From assembly GCA_963767475.1 (NCBI GenBank), contig CAVYEI010000005.1:496001-560000 (forward strand): DNA of 64,000 bases. The letters are read 5' to 3'. Below are positions 15,700-23,669 of this stretch, one piece after another. The notes under the pieces were generated by a model, which made no database searches, had not been told where the DNA came from, and saw nothing but the letters and a program-made list of their open reading frames with translations. Source of the DNA: WHSW01 sp963767475. Lineage in GTDB: Bacteria > Actinomycetota > Thermoleophilia > Solirubrobacterales > 70-9. The first letter of the stretch is position 1; the number at the start of each line of letters is the position of its first letter. Both the position numbers and the translations under genes were made by a program.

Positions 15700-18438
15700 A
15701 TGAGCACCCTCATAGGGCGCGACACGGAGGCGCGCACGCTAGATGCGTTGATCGAGAGCGCCCGGGACGAGCGCAGCGCCGTGCTCGTCCTGCGCGGCGA
15801 GCCGGGAATCGGCAAGACCGCGCTGCTCGACGCCATCGAGGAGCGGGCCGAGAACATGAACCTCCTGCGCTGCGCCGGGATCGAGGCTGAGCATGAGCTT
15901 GCGTTCGCCGGCATGCACCAGCTCGTTCGACCCTGCGTGGAGCTGATCGAGCAGCTGCCAGCGCCGCAGGCGGCGGCCCTTCGCAGCGCGCTCGGGCTCA
16001 GCCTCGACAGCGTCAACGACAGATTCCTGGTTTCGCTCGGATTGCTGAGCCTGCTCGCCGAGTACGCCGAGCAGGGCCCGGTCCTCTGCCTGATTGACGA
16101 CGCCCAATGGCTCGACCGGCCCTCGGCGGAAGCGCTGCTGTTCGCGGCCCGCCGGCTCGAGGCCGAGCCGATCGCGATCGTGATCGCCGCCCGCGAGGGC
16201 GATCCGCGCCGCTTCGAGGCGCCGGGCCTTCCCGACCTCGAGCTCAACGGCATCGCCAGGACCGAGTCCGCCGAGCTCTTGCGGGCACGGTTCGATCGCG
16301 AGCTCCCGGCGGAGGTGCTCGCGGTGCTGCTCGACGCGGCGGCCGGCAACCCGCTGGCCCTGCTCGAGATGCCGGCGGGCCTGACCCCCGGCCAGCTCGA
16401 CGGGACCGAGCCGATCGTCGGTCCGCCCCGGGCCCGCGGCGCCGTCGAAGCCGAGTACCGAGCCCGGGTGGCGGCGCTGCCGGAGCCCACGCAGCGTGCG
16501 CTCCTGATCGCGGCCGCGGACGAGGTTGGCGACGCGGCGACGATCGCCAGCGCCGCCGAGCAGCTGGGCGGCTCGCTCGCCGACCTGCAGCCTGCGAGCG
16601 CGGCGGGCCTGGCAGCGGTCGACGATCGGGTCGAGTTCCGCCATCCGCTCGTGCGCTCTGCCGTCTACCGGTCCGCCTCTCGCGACGCCCGCGCCGAGGC
16701 CCATCGGGCGCTGGCGGCGGTCGTCGACGATCCGAGCCGCAGCGTCTGGCACCGCGCGGCGATCACCGACGGCGCCGATGAGACCTTGGCAGCCGAGCTC
16801 GAAGCCGCCGGGGAGCAGGCGGCTGCCCGCGGGGCCCAGGCGACCGCGGCGGACACCTTCGAGCGGGCCGCGGAGCTCAGCGACGATCCGGCGCGGCGCG
16901 CGAGCCGCCTCTGCCGTGCCGCGCAGACGTCGCTGGACGCGGGAAGGCTGGACACGGCGCTGGCGCTGGTTGAACGGGCGCGCCCGCTTGCGGATCCGGG
17001 TCAGCTGACCGGGCTGGAGATGGTCCGCTCGCTGGAGGCGATGCGCCGCGGCTCGCCGCTCGAGAGTCATGCGCTGACGATGGCCGCCGGCGAAGCGCTT
17101 GCCGAAGCCAACCCCGATCAGGCGCGGACGATGATCCTCTGGTCGCTGTTCATCGCCTTTCAGGGTGGTTGGGCGGAGCGGGTGCTCGGGGATGTGGGCT
17201 CGGCTCTGGGCGCGCTCGCGGGCACGGGCGGAAGCGTCGAAGTCGAGCGCTACGGCCTCGCCCTGGTCGAGGCTGTTGAGGCGATCGTGTGCGGCGACAC
17301 CGAGCTGGCGACGGAGCGGTTCGAGGAGGCCGAGCGTCTCGGCGAGACACTTGGTTCGATCCCGCTGGCGACGATGCCCGCTTTCGTGCACCTGATCAGA
17401 GGCGAGTTCGCGGACATGTGCGAGGTGGTGACGCGGAGGCTGGCCGAGCAGCGGGCGTCCGGGGCGGTGATCGGTCTCGCGGGCGGGATCTCGCTCCTCG
17501 TCGGCGCGCAGGTCTTCGATCGCCGGCTGCGGCCGGCGATCGCCAGCGTCGACGAGGGGCTGCAGCTCGCGCGCCACTTCGGCTATGAGAACGACGAGAC
17601 CGCTCTGCTGGCGCTGCGGGCCAGGATCGCCGCGTTACAGGGCCGCGAGAACGACTGCCGCGAGGACGCGGCGGAGGCGATGCGCCGCAGCCTCGCCAAC
17701 GGTATCGGCTGGGCGACGCTGAACGCGCGCCTGGCGCTGGGCGAGCTCGAGCTCGGACTCGGCAATCCCGGTGAGGCAATCGAGCAGTTCGAGCAGCTCG
17801 ACCAGAGCCTCGTCCCACCGGTGGTGATGATGGCGGTCCCGGATCTCGTCGACGCCGCGGTGCGCTCGGGCGATCGCGAGCGAGCGCTCGCGGCGGTCGA
17901 GTCCTATCGGGCCTGGGCGCCACTGAGCCGCGCCTCGCTGGTCCAGGCGACCCTGGCGCGCGTACGGGCCCAGGTCGACGAGGGCGATGATGCGGAGGTG
18001 CTCTACGAGGAGGCGCTCGACCGTCACCGCTTCGACGCCGCCCCGTTCGAGCGCGCGAGAACCCAGCTCGCCTTCGGCGAGTGGTTGCGCCGCGAGCGTC
18101 GCAAGACCGACGCCCGCACGCATCTGCGCACCGCCCGCGACACCTTCGAAGGGGTCGGCGCGACGCTCTGGGCCGAGCGGGCGCGGGGCGAGCTGCAGGC
18201 AACCGGTGAGACCGCTCGCAAGCGCGACCCGACGACGGTCGACGAGCTGACCCCGCAGGAGCTTCGGATCGCCCAGCTCGTCACCGGTGGCGCCACCAAT
18301 CGCGACGTCGCCGCGCAGCTGTTCGTGAGCCCGAAGACGGTCGAATACCACCTGCGCAAGGTGTTCCTGAAGCTGGGCGTCAAGTCGCGCGTCGAGCTCG
18401 CCGCCGCGGGCCTCGGCGACACCCTTGCCGAACACTAG
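15700..18438 (+). CDS. LuxR-family ATPase regulator (LAL type) 2
   Basis: 912 residues. MSTLIGRDTEARTLDAL opens the NTPase domain; Walker A GEPGIGKT (~33-40), sensor LAFAGMHQLVRP (~67), Walker B VLCLIDDAQWLDRPS (~128). The middle is a helical repeat region and the C-terminus a GerE HTH (LTPQELRIAQLVTGGA to VEYHLRKVFLKLGV, ~848-895). This subfamily (LAFAGMHQLLRP type) differs from regulators 1 and 3 of the window. The stop codon itself lies in an ACTAGGGG box. Same strand as the MmpL gene 131 bases downstream, which it may control. Confidence 0.9.
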   Translation: MSTLIGRDTEARTLDALIESARDERSAVLVLRGEPGIGKTALLDAIEERAENMNLLRCAGIEAEHELAFAGMHQLVRPCVELIEQLPAPQAAALRSALGLSLDSVNDRFLVSLGLLSLLAEYAEQGPVLCLIDDAQWLDRPSAEALLFAARRLEAEPIAIVIAAREGDPRRFEAPGLPDLELNGIARTESAELLRARFDRELPAEVLAVLLDAAAGNPLALLEMPAGLTPGQLDGTEPIVGPPRARGAVEAEYRARVAALPEPTQRALLIAAADEVGDAATIASAAEQLGGSLADLQPASAAGLAAVDDRVEFRHPLVRSAVYRSASRDARAEAHRALAAVVDDPSRSVWHRAAITDGADETLAAELEAAGEQAAARGAQATAADTFERAAELSDDPARRASRLCRAAQTSLDAGRLDTALALVERARPLADPGQLTGLEMVRSLEAMRRGSPLESHALTMAAGEALAEANPDQARTMILWSLFIAFQGGWAERVLGDVGSALGALAGTGGSVEVERYGLALVEAVEAIVCGDTELATERFEEAERLGETLGSIPLATMPAFVHLIRGEFADMCEVVTRRLAEQRASGAVIGLAGGISLLVGAQVFDRRLRPAIASVDEGLQLARHFGYENDETALLALRARIAALQGRENDCREDAAEAMRRSLANGIGWATLNARLALGELELGLGNPGEAIEQFEQLDQSLVPPVVMMAVPDLVDAAVRSGDRERALAAVESYRAWAPLSRASLVQATLARVRAQVDEGDDAEVLYEEALDRHRFDAAPFERARTQLAFGEWLRRERRKTDARTHLRTARDTFEGVGATLWAERARGELQATGETARKRDPTTVDELTPQELRIAQLVTGGATNRDVAAQLFVSPKTVEYHLRKVFLKLGVKSRVELAAAGLGDTLAEH

Positions 18439-18480
18439 GGGCCCGCTTCGGACCCCAGACTAGGGGCGCCTTTAGGCATC
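18434..18480 (+). promoter_or_regulatory. Tandem ACTAGGGG boxes before MmpL gene
   Basis: ACTAGGGG at 18434-18441 and again at 18459-18466 (25 bases apart), followed by TTTAGGC at 18472. The first overlaps the regulator stop codon. The same octamer occurs reversed at 10585-10592 upstream of GH15, and TTAGGGG at 27188 precedes the other MmpL gene. Probable activator-binding region about 105-135 bases upstream of the start at 18570. Confidence 0.45.
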
Positions 18481-18569
18481 TCCCCGACGCGACCGCGCCG
18501 GACCGAACGTAGCGTCGTTGCCAAGCCCGGGAAAGAGCTCGGGAAAGGCAAATCTCAAGGGAGAAGACG

Positions 18570-20786
18570 ATGGCTACGTACCTCTATCGAATCGGCGGAT
18601 GGGCATTCGAGCACCGGGTCAAGGCCCTCGGAGCCTGGATCGCCGTGCTCGCGGTCGTGTTCGGCTGCGCGTCGGCGTTCGCCGGCAAGACCAACGACGA
18701 GTTCACAGTCCCCGGGACCGAGTCGCAGACGGCTCAGGATCTGCTCGAGCAGAAGTTCCCCGAGGCCAGCGGTGCGACCGCGCGGATGGTGTTCGCGGCG
18801 CCCGAGGGCGAGCTGCTCACCGAGAAGGACAACCAGGCGGCGCTCGAGGCCTCGCTGGCCGAGGTCGCCGAGGACAAGGAAGTGATGCGGATCGTCGATC
18901 CGTTCGAGGCCGGGACGATCTCCCCCGAGGGGCGGATCGCCTACGCCGACGTGATCTATCCGGTGCCGGAGTCGGAGATCGACGACGCGTCCAAGGATCA
19001 CCTCGAGGCGTCGGCCGAGTCGGCGCGCGACGCCGGCCTGGAGGTCGAGTTCAGCGGCGGCGTGGTCACCGAGGAATCGGAGACCAACTCGGAGACCGCC
19101 GGCCTGATGATCGGCTTCGTCGTCATCGCGATCACGCTTGGCTCGCTGCTGGCGGCCGGCATGCCGCTGCTGACGGCGATCATCGGCGTGTTGATTGGGA
19201 CCACGGGTCTGACGGCGCTCTCGGGCGTGATCAACGTCTCCGAGACGGCGCCGGTGCTGGCGACGATGCTCGGGCTCGCGGTCGGGATCGACTACGCGCT
19301 GTTCATCCTCTCGCGCTACCGCCAGAACCTGGCGGACGGGCACGAGCTGCGTGAGGCCGCGGCGCTCGCCGTCGCCACGGCCGGCAGCGCGGTGGTGTTC
19401 GCCGGCGCGACCGTGATCATCGCCCTGGTCGGGCTGCTGGTGATCGGGATCCCGTTCCTGAATGTGATGGGCCTGGCGGCCGCCGGGACGGTCGCGGTCG
19501 CGGTCCTGATCGCGCTCACCCTGCTGCCGGCGCTGCTCGGCTTCGCCGGGACGCGCATGACGCGCAGCAACAAGGTCCTGACCCGCCGGTCGAAGCGGTC
19601 GGAGGGTAAGGAGAAGATGGGCATGCGCTGGGTCCGGTTCGTGACCCGGCGGCCGCTCGTCATCCTCGCGGTCGGCCTCGTCGGCCTGCTGGCGGTCTCG
19701 ATGCCGGCGCTCGACATGAGGCTCGGCCTGCCGGACGGCAGCTCGCACCCGAAGGGCGACACCGAGCGCGAGTCGTACGACCTGCTCAGCGAGGGCTTCG
19801 GGCCCGGCTTCAACGGCACCCTCACGGGGGTCGTCGACGCGCCGGACCTGAGCGCCGCCGAACGGGAGCAGATCGGCGCGCAGATGCTCGCCGGCGTCTC
19901 GGAGTTCCCGGGCGTGGCCGCGGTCAGCGAGCCGGTCACGAACGAGTCCGGCGAGCTCACCGTCGTTCAGGTGACGCCGACCACCGGGCCCGCGTCGGAG
20001 GAGACGCAGGAGCTGGTCGAGGCGCTGCGGGCAAAGGCGGCCGAGGTCCAGGCGGACACGGGCGTCAACTCGTACATCACCGGCACGACGGCGCTCAACA
20101 TCGACACATCGGACACGCTGAGCGCGGCGCTGCCGAGCTACGTCGCGGTGGTCGTTGGGCTCGCCCTGCTGCTGCTGACGGCGGTGTTCCGTTCGATCCT
20201 GGTCCCGGTCAAGGCGGCCGTCGGCTTCCTGCTGACGATCGCCGCGTCGATGGGGATCACCGTCTGGATCTTCCAGGAAGGACACCTGGCGGATCTGCTC
20301 GGGATTGCCCAGACCGGTCCCGTCGTCAGCTTCCTGCCGGTGCTGATGATCGGGATCCTGTTCGGCCTGGCGATGGACTACGAGGTCTTCCTCGTCTCGC
20401 GCATGCGGGAGACCTTCGTCCACACGGGCGAGGCCCGTGAGTCGGTCCGCACCGGGTTCTCGCTCAGCGCCCGGGTGGTGACGGCGGCCGCGCTGATCAT
20501 GTTCAGCGTCTTCGCCGCCTTCGTGATCAGCCCCGACGCGGTCACCAAGGAGATCGGCCTGGCGCTCGCGGTCGGGGTCCTGGTCGACGCGTTCGTCGTC
20601 CGCATGACCCTGGTCCCCGCGGCCATGGTCCTGCTCGGCGACCGCGCCTGGTCGCTGCCCAAGTGGCTCGACCGGCGGCTGCCGAACCTCGACATCGAGG
20701 GCGAGTCGCTCGCCGACGAGCGGCCGGATACGCCGCCCGCGGAGAACGGCGAGGACGCCGTCGCCGGCGCCACAACGGCCGGCTGA
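18570..20786 (+). CDS. MmpL/RND-family transporter 1
   Basis: 738 residues, 12 membrane spans in two halves: one N-terminal span then a large extracytoplasmic loop (~40-170), five spans (LMIGFVVIAITLGSLLAAG and following), repeated after ~370. The conserved TM motif GIDYALFILSRYR (~230) and AMDYEVFLVSRMRE (~600) hold the Asp-Tyr pairs of the proton path. Actinobacterial MmpL proteins export lipids or peptides. The C-terminal 40 residues are acidic and soluble. A gene for a small anchored protein follows at 20916. A second MmpL gene of the same size sits at 27289. Confidence 0.93.
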   Translation: MATYLYRIGGWAFEHRVKALGAWIAVLAVVFGCASAFAGKTNDEFTVPGTESQTAQDLLEQKFPEASGATARMVFAAPEGELLTEKDNQAALEASLAEVAEDKEVMRIVDPFEAGTISPEGRIAYADVIYPVPESEIDDASKDHLEASAESARDAGLEVEFSGGVVTEESETNSETAGLMIGFVVIAITLGSLLAAGMPLLTAIIGVLIGTTGLTALSGVINVSETAPVLATMLGLAVGIDYALFILSRYRQNLADGHELREAAALAVATAGSAVVFAGATVIIALVGLLVIGIPFLNVMGLAAAGTVAVAVLIALTLLPALLGFAGTRMTRSNKVLTRRSKRSEGKEKMGMRWVRFVTRRPLVILAVGLVGLLAVSMPALDMRLGLPDGSSHPKGDTERESYDLLSEGFGPGFNGTLTGVVDAPDLSAAEREQIGAQMLAGVSEFPGVAAVSEPVTNESGELTVVQVTPTTGPASEETQELVEALRAKAAEVQADTGVNSYITGTTALNIDTSDTLSAALPSYVAVVVGLALLLLTAVFRSILVPVKAAVGFLLTIAASMGITVWIFQEGHLADLLGIAQTGPVVSFLPVLMIGILFGLAMDYEVFLVSRMRETFVHTGEARESVRTGFSLSARVVTAAALIMFSVFAAFVISPDAVTKEIGLALAVGVLVDAFVVRMTLVPAAMVLLGDRAWSLPKWLDRRLPNLDIEGESLADERPDTPPAENGEDAVAGATTAG

Positions 20787-20818
20787 AAGACAAGGAAAGG
20801 AGCTCCGAACGACTCGGG

Positions 20819-20848
20819 ACGGGGCGGTCACCTCGGTGGCCGCCCCGT
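20819..20848 (+). terminator. Hairpin between MmpL gene and small membrane protein gene
   Basis: ACGGGGCGG pairs perfectly with CCGCCCCGT across a CAC-CTCG-GTG inner stem; no T-run. It could end the MmpL message or act as a processing or attenuation stem before the gene at 20916. Confidence 0.5.
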
Positions 20849-20915
20849 GACCCGAACCGGAGCCGAAAGCTTGCGCGCGTTCCCAACCAATCCATCAACA
20901 AACGGAGGAGTAACC

Positions 20916-21374
20916 ATGTTCAACACCACCACCAAGTTCATCGTCGGCAGCGTGATCGTCGCGGCCGTGGTCGTCCTCGCAGTCGCGTTCTGGCCCGACT
21001 CGGATGCCGACAAGGCCCGCGCCGACGGCGAGCAGTTCGGCGCCGCCGTGACCGAGCTCACCAACGCGGGCAGCACCGCCGAGGTCGAGGCGGCGCAGGC
21101 GGAGATCCGTGCCGCCGCTGAGGAGACGCGGACCCACGCCGGCGATCAGATCGCCGACCAGGCCGCCGACCAGGCCGACGCCCTCGACCGAGCGGTCGAT
21201 GGCTACGTCGGGGCGGTGAGCGCCGAGAGCGACTGGGACTACGAGCTCTATGAGCTCGAGCTCGAGGTCGCGCTCGACGACCTGTTCGACAACGCGGCGG
21301 AGTTCCGCGAGCAAGGGCCCGACCTCCAGCAGGCGTTCTGGGACGGGTTCGAGGAAGGGAGGTCCGCCGCCTGA
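20916..21374 (+). CDS. Small membrane-anchored acidic protein
   Basis: 152 residues starting at the ATG at 20916 behind an ideal GGAGGAG site. One membrane anchor (FIVGSVIVAAVVVLAVAFW, ~8-26), then an outside domain of Ala/Glu/Asp-rich helices with heptad character (EVEAAQAEIRAAAEETRTHA) that may form a coiled coil, and a C-terminal ELELEVALDDLFDNAAEF. No enzyme motif. It follows the MmpL gene and could be an accessory periplasmic partner (context only). Confidence 0.75.
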   Translation: MFNTTTKFIVGSVIVAAVVVLAVAFWPDSDADKARADGEQFGAAVTELTNAGSTAEVEAAQAEIRAAAEETRTHAGDQIADQAADQADALDRAVDGYVGAVSAESDWDYELYELELEVALDDLFDNAAEFREQGPDLQQAFWDGFEEGRSAA

Positions 21375-21399
21375 CGTCAGATCAGCCTCATCCACGGTT

Positions 21400-21429
21400 C
21401 GCGAGGCCGTCCTTCGGGGCGGCCTCGCG
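21400..21429. terminator. Strong bidirectional hairpin terminator
   Basis: CGCGAGGCCG and CGGCCTCGCG form a perfect 10-bp stem with a 10-base loop, placed between the convergent genes ending at 21374 (+) and 21433 (-). Confidence 0.7.
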
Positions 21430-21432
21430 TCG

Positions 21433-21870
21433 TCAGCGGCTCGAAAGCGCCGGCGCGGCGAGCCCAGCGATCGTCAGGCAGATCGGCGAATAGATGCGCC
21501 GGTCGAGCTCGCGAAAACGCTCCGAGGAGCTTCCGGGCGAAACCAGGTCGGTGCGGCCGGCGAGCCCCAGCGACCCCCGCAGCGTGAGCACGGCGACGAC
21601 CCCGGCGGAGCCGATCCGGCTGACGCCCGGCGCGCTGCGGGGATGGCCGGCGACGAGCGCCGCGGCCGTGCCGAGCAGGCCGGCGACCGCGAGACAGGCG
21701 CCGGCGCCCGGCGTCGCGCCGGGCGGCCCGCCGGTGATCGTCTCGGCGAAGCGGTCGCGGTCGGGCAGCGGCCAGCGCGAGCCGGTCGCCCAGAGCACGT
21801 GCAGGCCGCCGATCGCCGATAAGGCGCCGGCGGCGATCGCGGTCGATCCGCGTGCGAGTGGCTCGTTCAG
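21433..21870 (-). CDS. DUF3995-like small membrane protein, CTG start
   Basis: About 145 residues with four hydrophobic spans. The segment GGLHVLWATGSRWPLPDRDRF (written here in two parts: GGLHVLWATGSRWP, then LPDRDRF) matches the DUF3995 signature of an N-terminal span followed by a WA-G--WP loop. No ATG, GTG or TTG fits; the frame opens at a CTG (21870-21868) that overlaps the stop of the 80-residue gene as CTGA, so translation probably restarts there. Function unknown; DUF3995 proteins often pair with small dimeric barrel-like proteins or sigma factors. Confidence 0.6.
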   Translation of the reverse strand: MNEPLARGSTAIAAGALSAIGGLHVLWATGSRWPLPDRDRFAETITGGPPGATPGAGACLAVAGLLGTAAALVAGHPRSAPGVSRIGSAGVVAVLTLRGSLGLAGRTDLVSPGSSSERFRELDRRIYSPICLTIAGLAAPALSSR

Positions 21871-22109
21871 GGGATCTCGACCTCCCTCACCGCTACGACC
21901 TGGGTTCGCACGGCGACGAACTCGGGCAGCAGAGCGGTGGCCTCGTCGACGCTGTCGGCCTCGACTCGCCAGAGCAGGTAGTGGCCGCCGGCGAGGCAGG
22001 TCGAGGCGGCGAGGCGGTGGCGAAGCGGGCTCTCGAACCCGCGCCAGGCCGCAAACGTCGCCGCGCATTCGCTGGGCTCGTGGACGTTATGTAGGAGATA
22101 TAGGGGCAT
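21867..22109 (-). CDS. 80-residue protein, paralogue of the one at 13790
   Basis: MPLYLLHNVHEPSECAATF to VVAVREVEIP, exactly the length of its paralogue at 13790 and alignable without gaps. Conserved residues that could be functional are His7, His10, Cys14/15, the FESPLRHR block, CLAGGH and the VEIP end. Here it is followed, with a 4-base overlap, by the DUF3995-like membrane protein; its paralogue is followed by an MFS pump. So both copies stand before a membrane protein. Function unknown. Confidence 0.75.
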   Translation of the reverse strand: MPLYLLHNVHEPSECAATFAAWRGFESPLRHRLAASTCLAGGHYLLWRVEADSVDEATALLPEFVAVRTQVVAVREVEIP

Positions 22110-22157
22110 GGCGGCAGTCTCCGCCGCGGATGCCATCCGTACATCGGGGCGCATCCC

Positions 22158-23669
22158 TCAACCTGCACCCTGAACCGCCGCCGTCAGCGGAGCGCGGGGG
22201 CGAGCGAGCGTCAGATAGGCGAGGCCGGCGACGAAGATCACACCGATCAGCATCGGCGCCGCCCAGACCTGGTACCAGGGTGCGTCCGGCGGCGCCAGGG
22301 CGCTGCGCGGCCAGGCGATGTTGACGGTCTCGAAGGCGAGCCAGATCACCGCGGCGACGTTGATCACAAGGCCGAAGCGGCCCAGCTGCACGCGGCCGGC
22401 GGGCCGCCAGGTGCCGCGGACGCGGGCGATCAGGGCCGCGATCGCGACCAGCAGGAAGGAGACGTAGATCGCCGCCGTGCCGAAGGTGATCAGGCTGCCG
22501 ACCGCGGTTGCCTCGAGTCCCAGCAGGAGTCCGAGACAGCCGGCGATCACGGTCGCGACCATGCCGCCGATCGGCGTCCGGCGCCGATCGACCCGGCGCA
22601 GCAGGCGCCAGCCGGGGATCGTCCGGTCGCGAGCCATCGAGTAGATCGTCCGCGCGGTGACGCCCTGGGCGGCGACGCTGCAGGCGACGAAAGCGACGAG
22701 GACGATCGCCGTGAACGGCTTGTCCGACCATGACCCGAAGGACGAGACCACCGCCGTCGTCACCGGGTCGGCGTCGCCGCCGGCGACGACGGCCGCGGGG
22801 TCCGGATGGGCGAGGGTGACGGCGGCCGCGTTCACGATCACCAGCACGCCGACGCTCAGGAGCGCGATCCAGATCGCCTTCGGTACGTGGCGGGCTGCGT
22901 CGCGAGTCTCCTCGGCGACGCCGACCGCGCAGTCGAAGCCGATGAAGACCCAGCCGCCGACGGCGAGCGCGGCCAGCATCGCCGCCAGCACCGAACCCCC
23001 GGAGAGGACCTCGGCTCCGAGCGTGTCGCCGAAGATCGAGAACGACTGCTCGCGAAAGGCGAGCAGCAGCGCGATCGCGATCCCCACCGACGCCAGCACC
23101 TCGGCCAGGATTCCGGCGCGGACCACCCGGCCGACCAGATCGATACCGAGCGAGCCGATCACGGCCGCGAACACGATCAGCGCGATCCCGGCGCCGACCA
23201 CCGCCCCCGGGGTTGGCTCGATCTCCAGCAGGGCCAGCAGCCAGGGCGCGCCGAGGTAGGCGACCGCCGTGTTCGCCGCCGCGTAGGCGCAGACGGCGAC
23301 CCAGCCGTTGAACCATCCGTAGGACGAGCCCAGCAGGCGGCGGCTCCACTGATACGCCCCACCGGCGATCGGGAACTCCGAGGCGAGCTCGGCGTAGACC
23401 GCGAGCAGCAGGCACTGGCCGGCGAGCGCGATCGGCAGCACCCAGATCCAGGCGGGACCGGCGACGATCAGGCCGACGAGGGCGACGGCGTAGAGGCCGA
23501 CCACCGGCGAGATCCCGGCGAATCCGAGGGCGGCGGTGTCGACGAGCCCGAGCCCGCGCTTGAGCTCCTGCTCGTATCCGAGCTCGGCGAGGCGGGCTTC
23601 GTCGGCGCCGCTGCTCACCGGTGCACGGCGATCATCATGCGCTCGCTGCCGGTTGCTCGTCGCGTTCAT
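22158..23669 (-). CDS. APC-superfamily amino acid permease
   Basis: 503 residues with about 12 membrane spans. The first span ALGFAGISPVVGLYAV and the GAYQWSRRLLGSSYGWFNGW region (cut as GAYQWSRRLLG / SSYGWFNGW) match amino acid/polyamine/organocation permeases, as does VFIGFDCAVGVAEETRDA near residue 240 (GYD-E-AEE-kn motif). Its ATG at 23669 lies 35 bases inside the end of the LuxR-type regulator gene, so the two genes are co-transcribed. The imported amine or amino acid may be the signal for that regulator (inference). Confidence 0.9.
   Translation of the reverse strand: MNATSNRQRAHDDRRAPVSSGADEARLAELGYEQELKRGLGLVDTAALGFAGISPVVGLYAVALVGLIVAGPAWIWVLPIALAGQCLLLAVYAELASEFPIAGGAYQWSRRLLGSSYGWFNGWVAVCAYAAANTAVAYLGAPWLLALLEIEPTPGAVVGAGIALIVFAAVIGSLGIDLVGRVVRAGILAEVLASVGIAIALLLAFREQSFSIFGDTLGAEVLSGGSVLAAMLAALAVGGWVFIGFDCAVGVAEETRDAARHVPKAIWIALLSVGVLVIVNAAAVTLAHPDPAAVVAGGDADPVTTAVVSSFGSWSDKPFTAIVLVAFVACSVAAQGVTARTIYSMARDRTIPGWRLLRRVDRRRTPIGGMVATVIAGCLGLLLGLEATAVGSLITFGTAAIYVSFLLVAIAALIARVRGTWRPAGRVQLGRFGLVINVAAVIWLAFETVNIAWPRSALAPPDAPWYQVWAAPMLIGVIFVAGLAYLTLARPRAPLTAAVQGAG

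Noticed and set aside
18555..20831. A 758-codon open frame antisense to MmpL 1, and similar long frames opposite zwf, GH15, the LuxR-type regulators and the MFS gene
   Set aside because: Composition is Arg/Asp/Gly/His-rich low complexity typical of antisense frames in G+C-rich DNA, with no motifs, while the other strand encodes well-conserved proteins.
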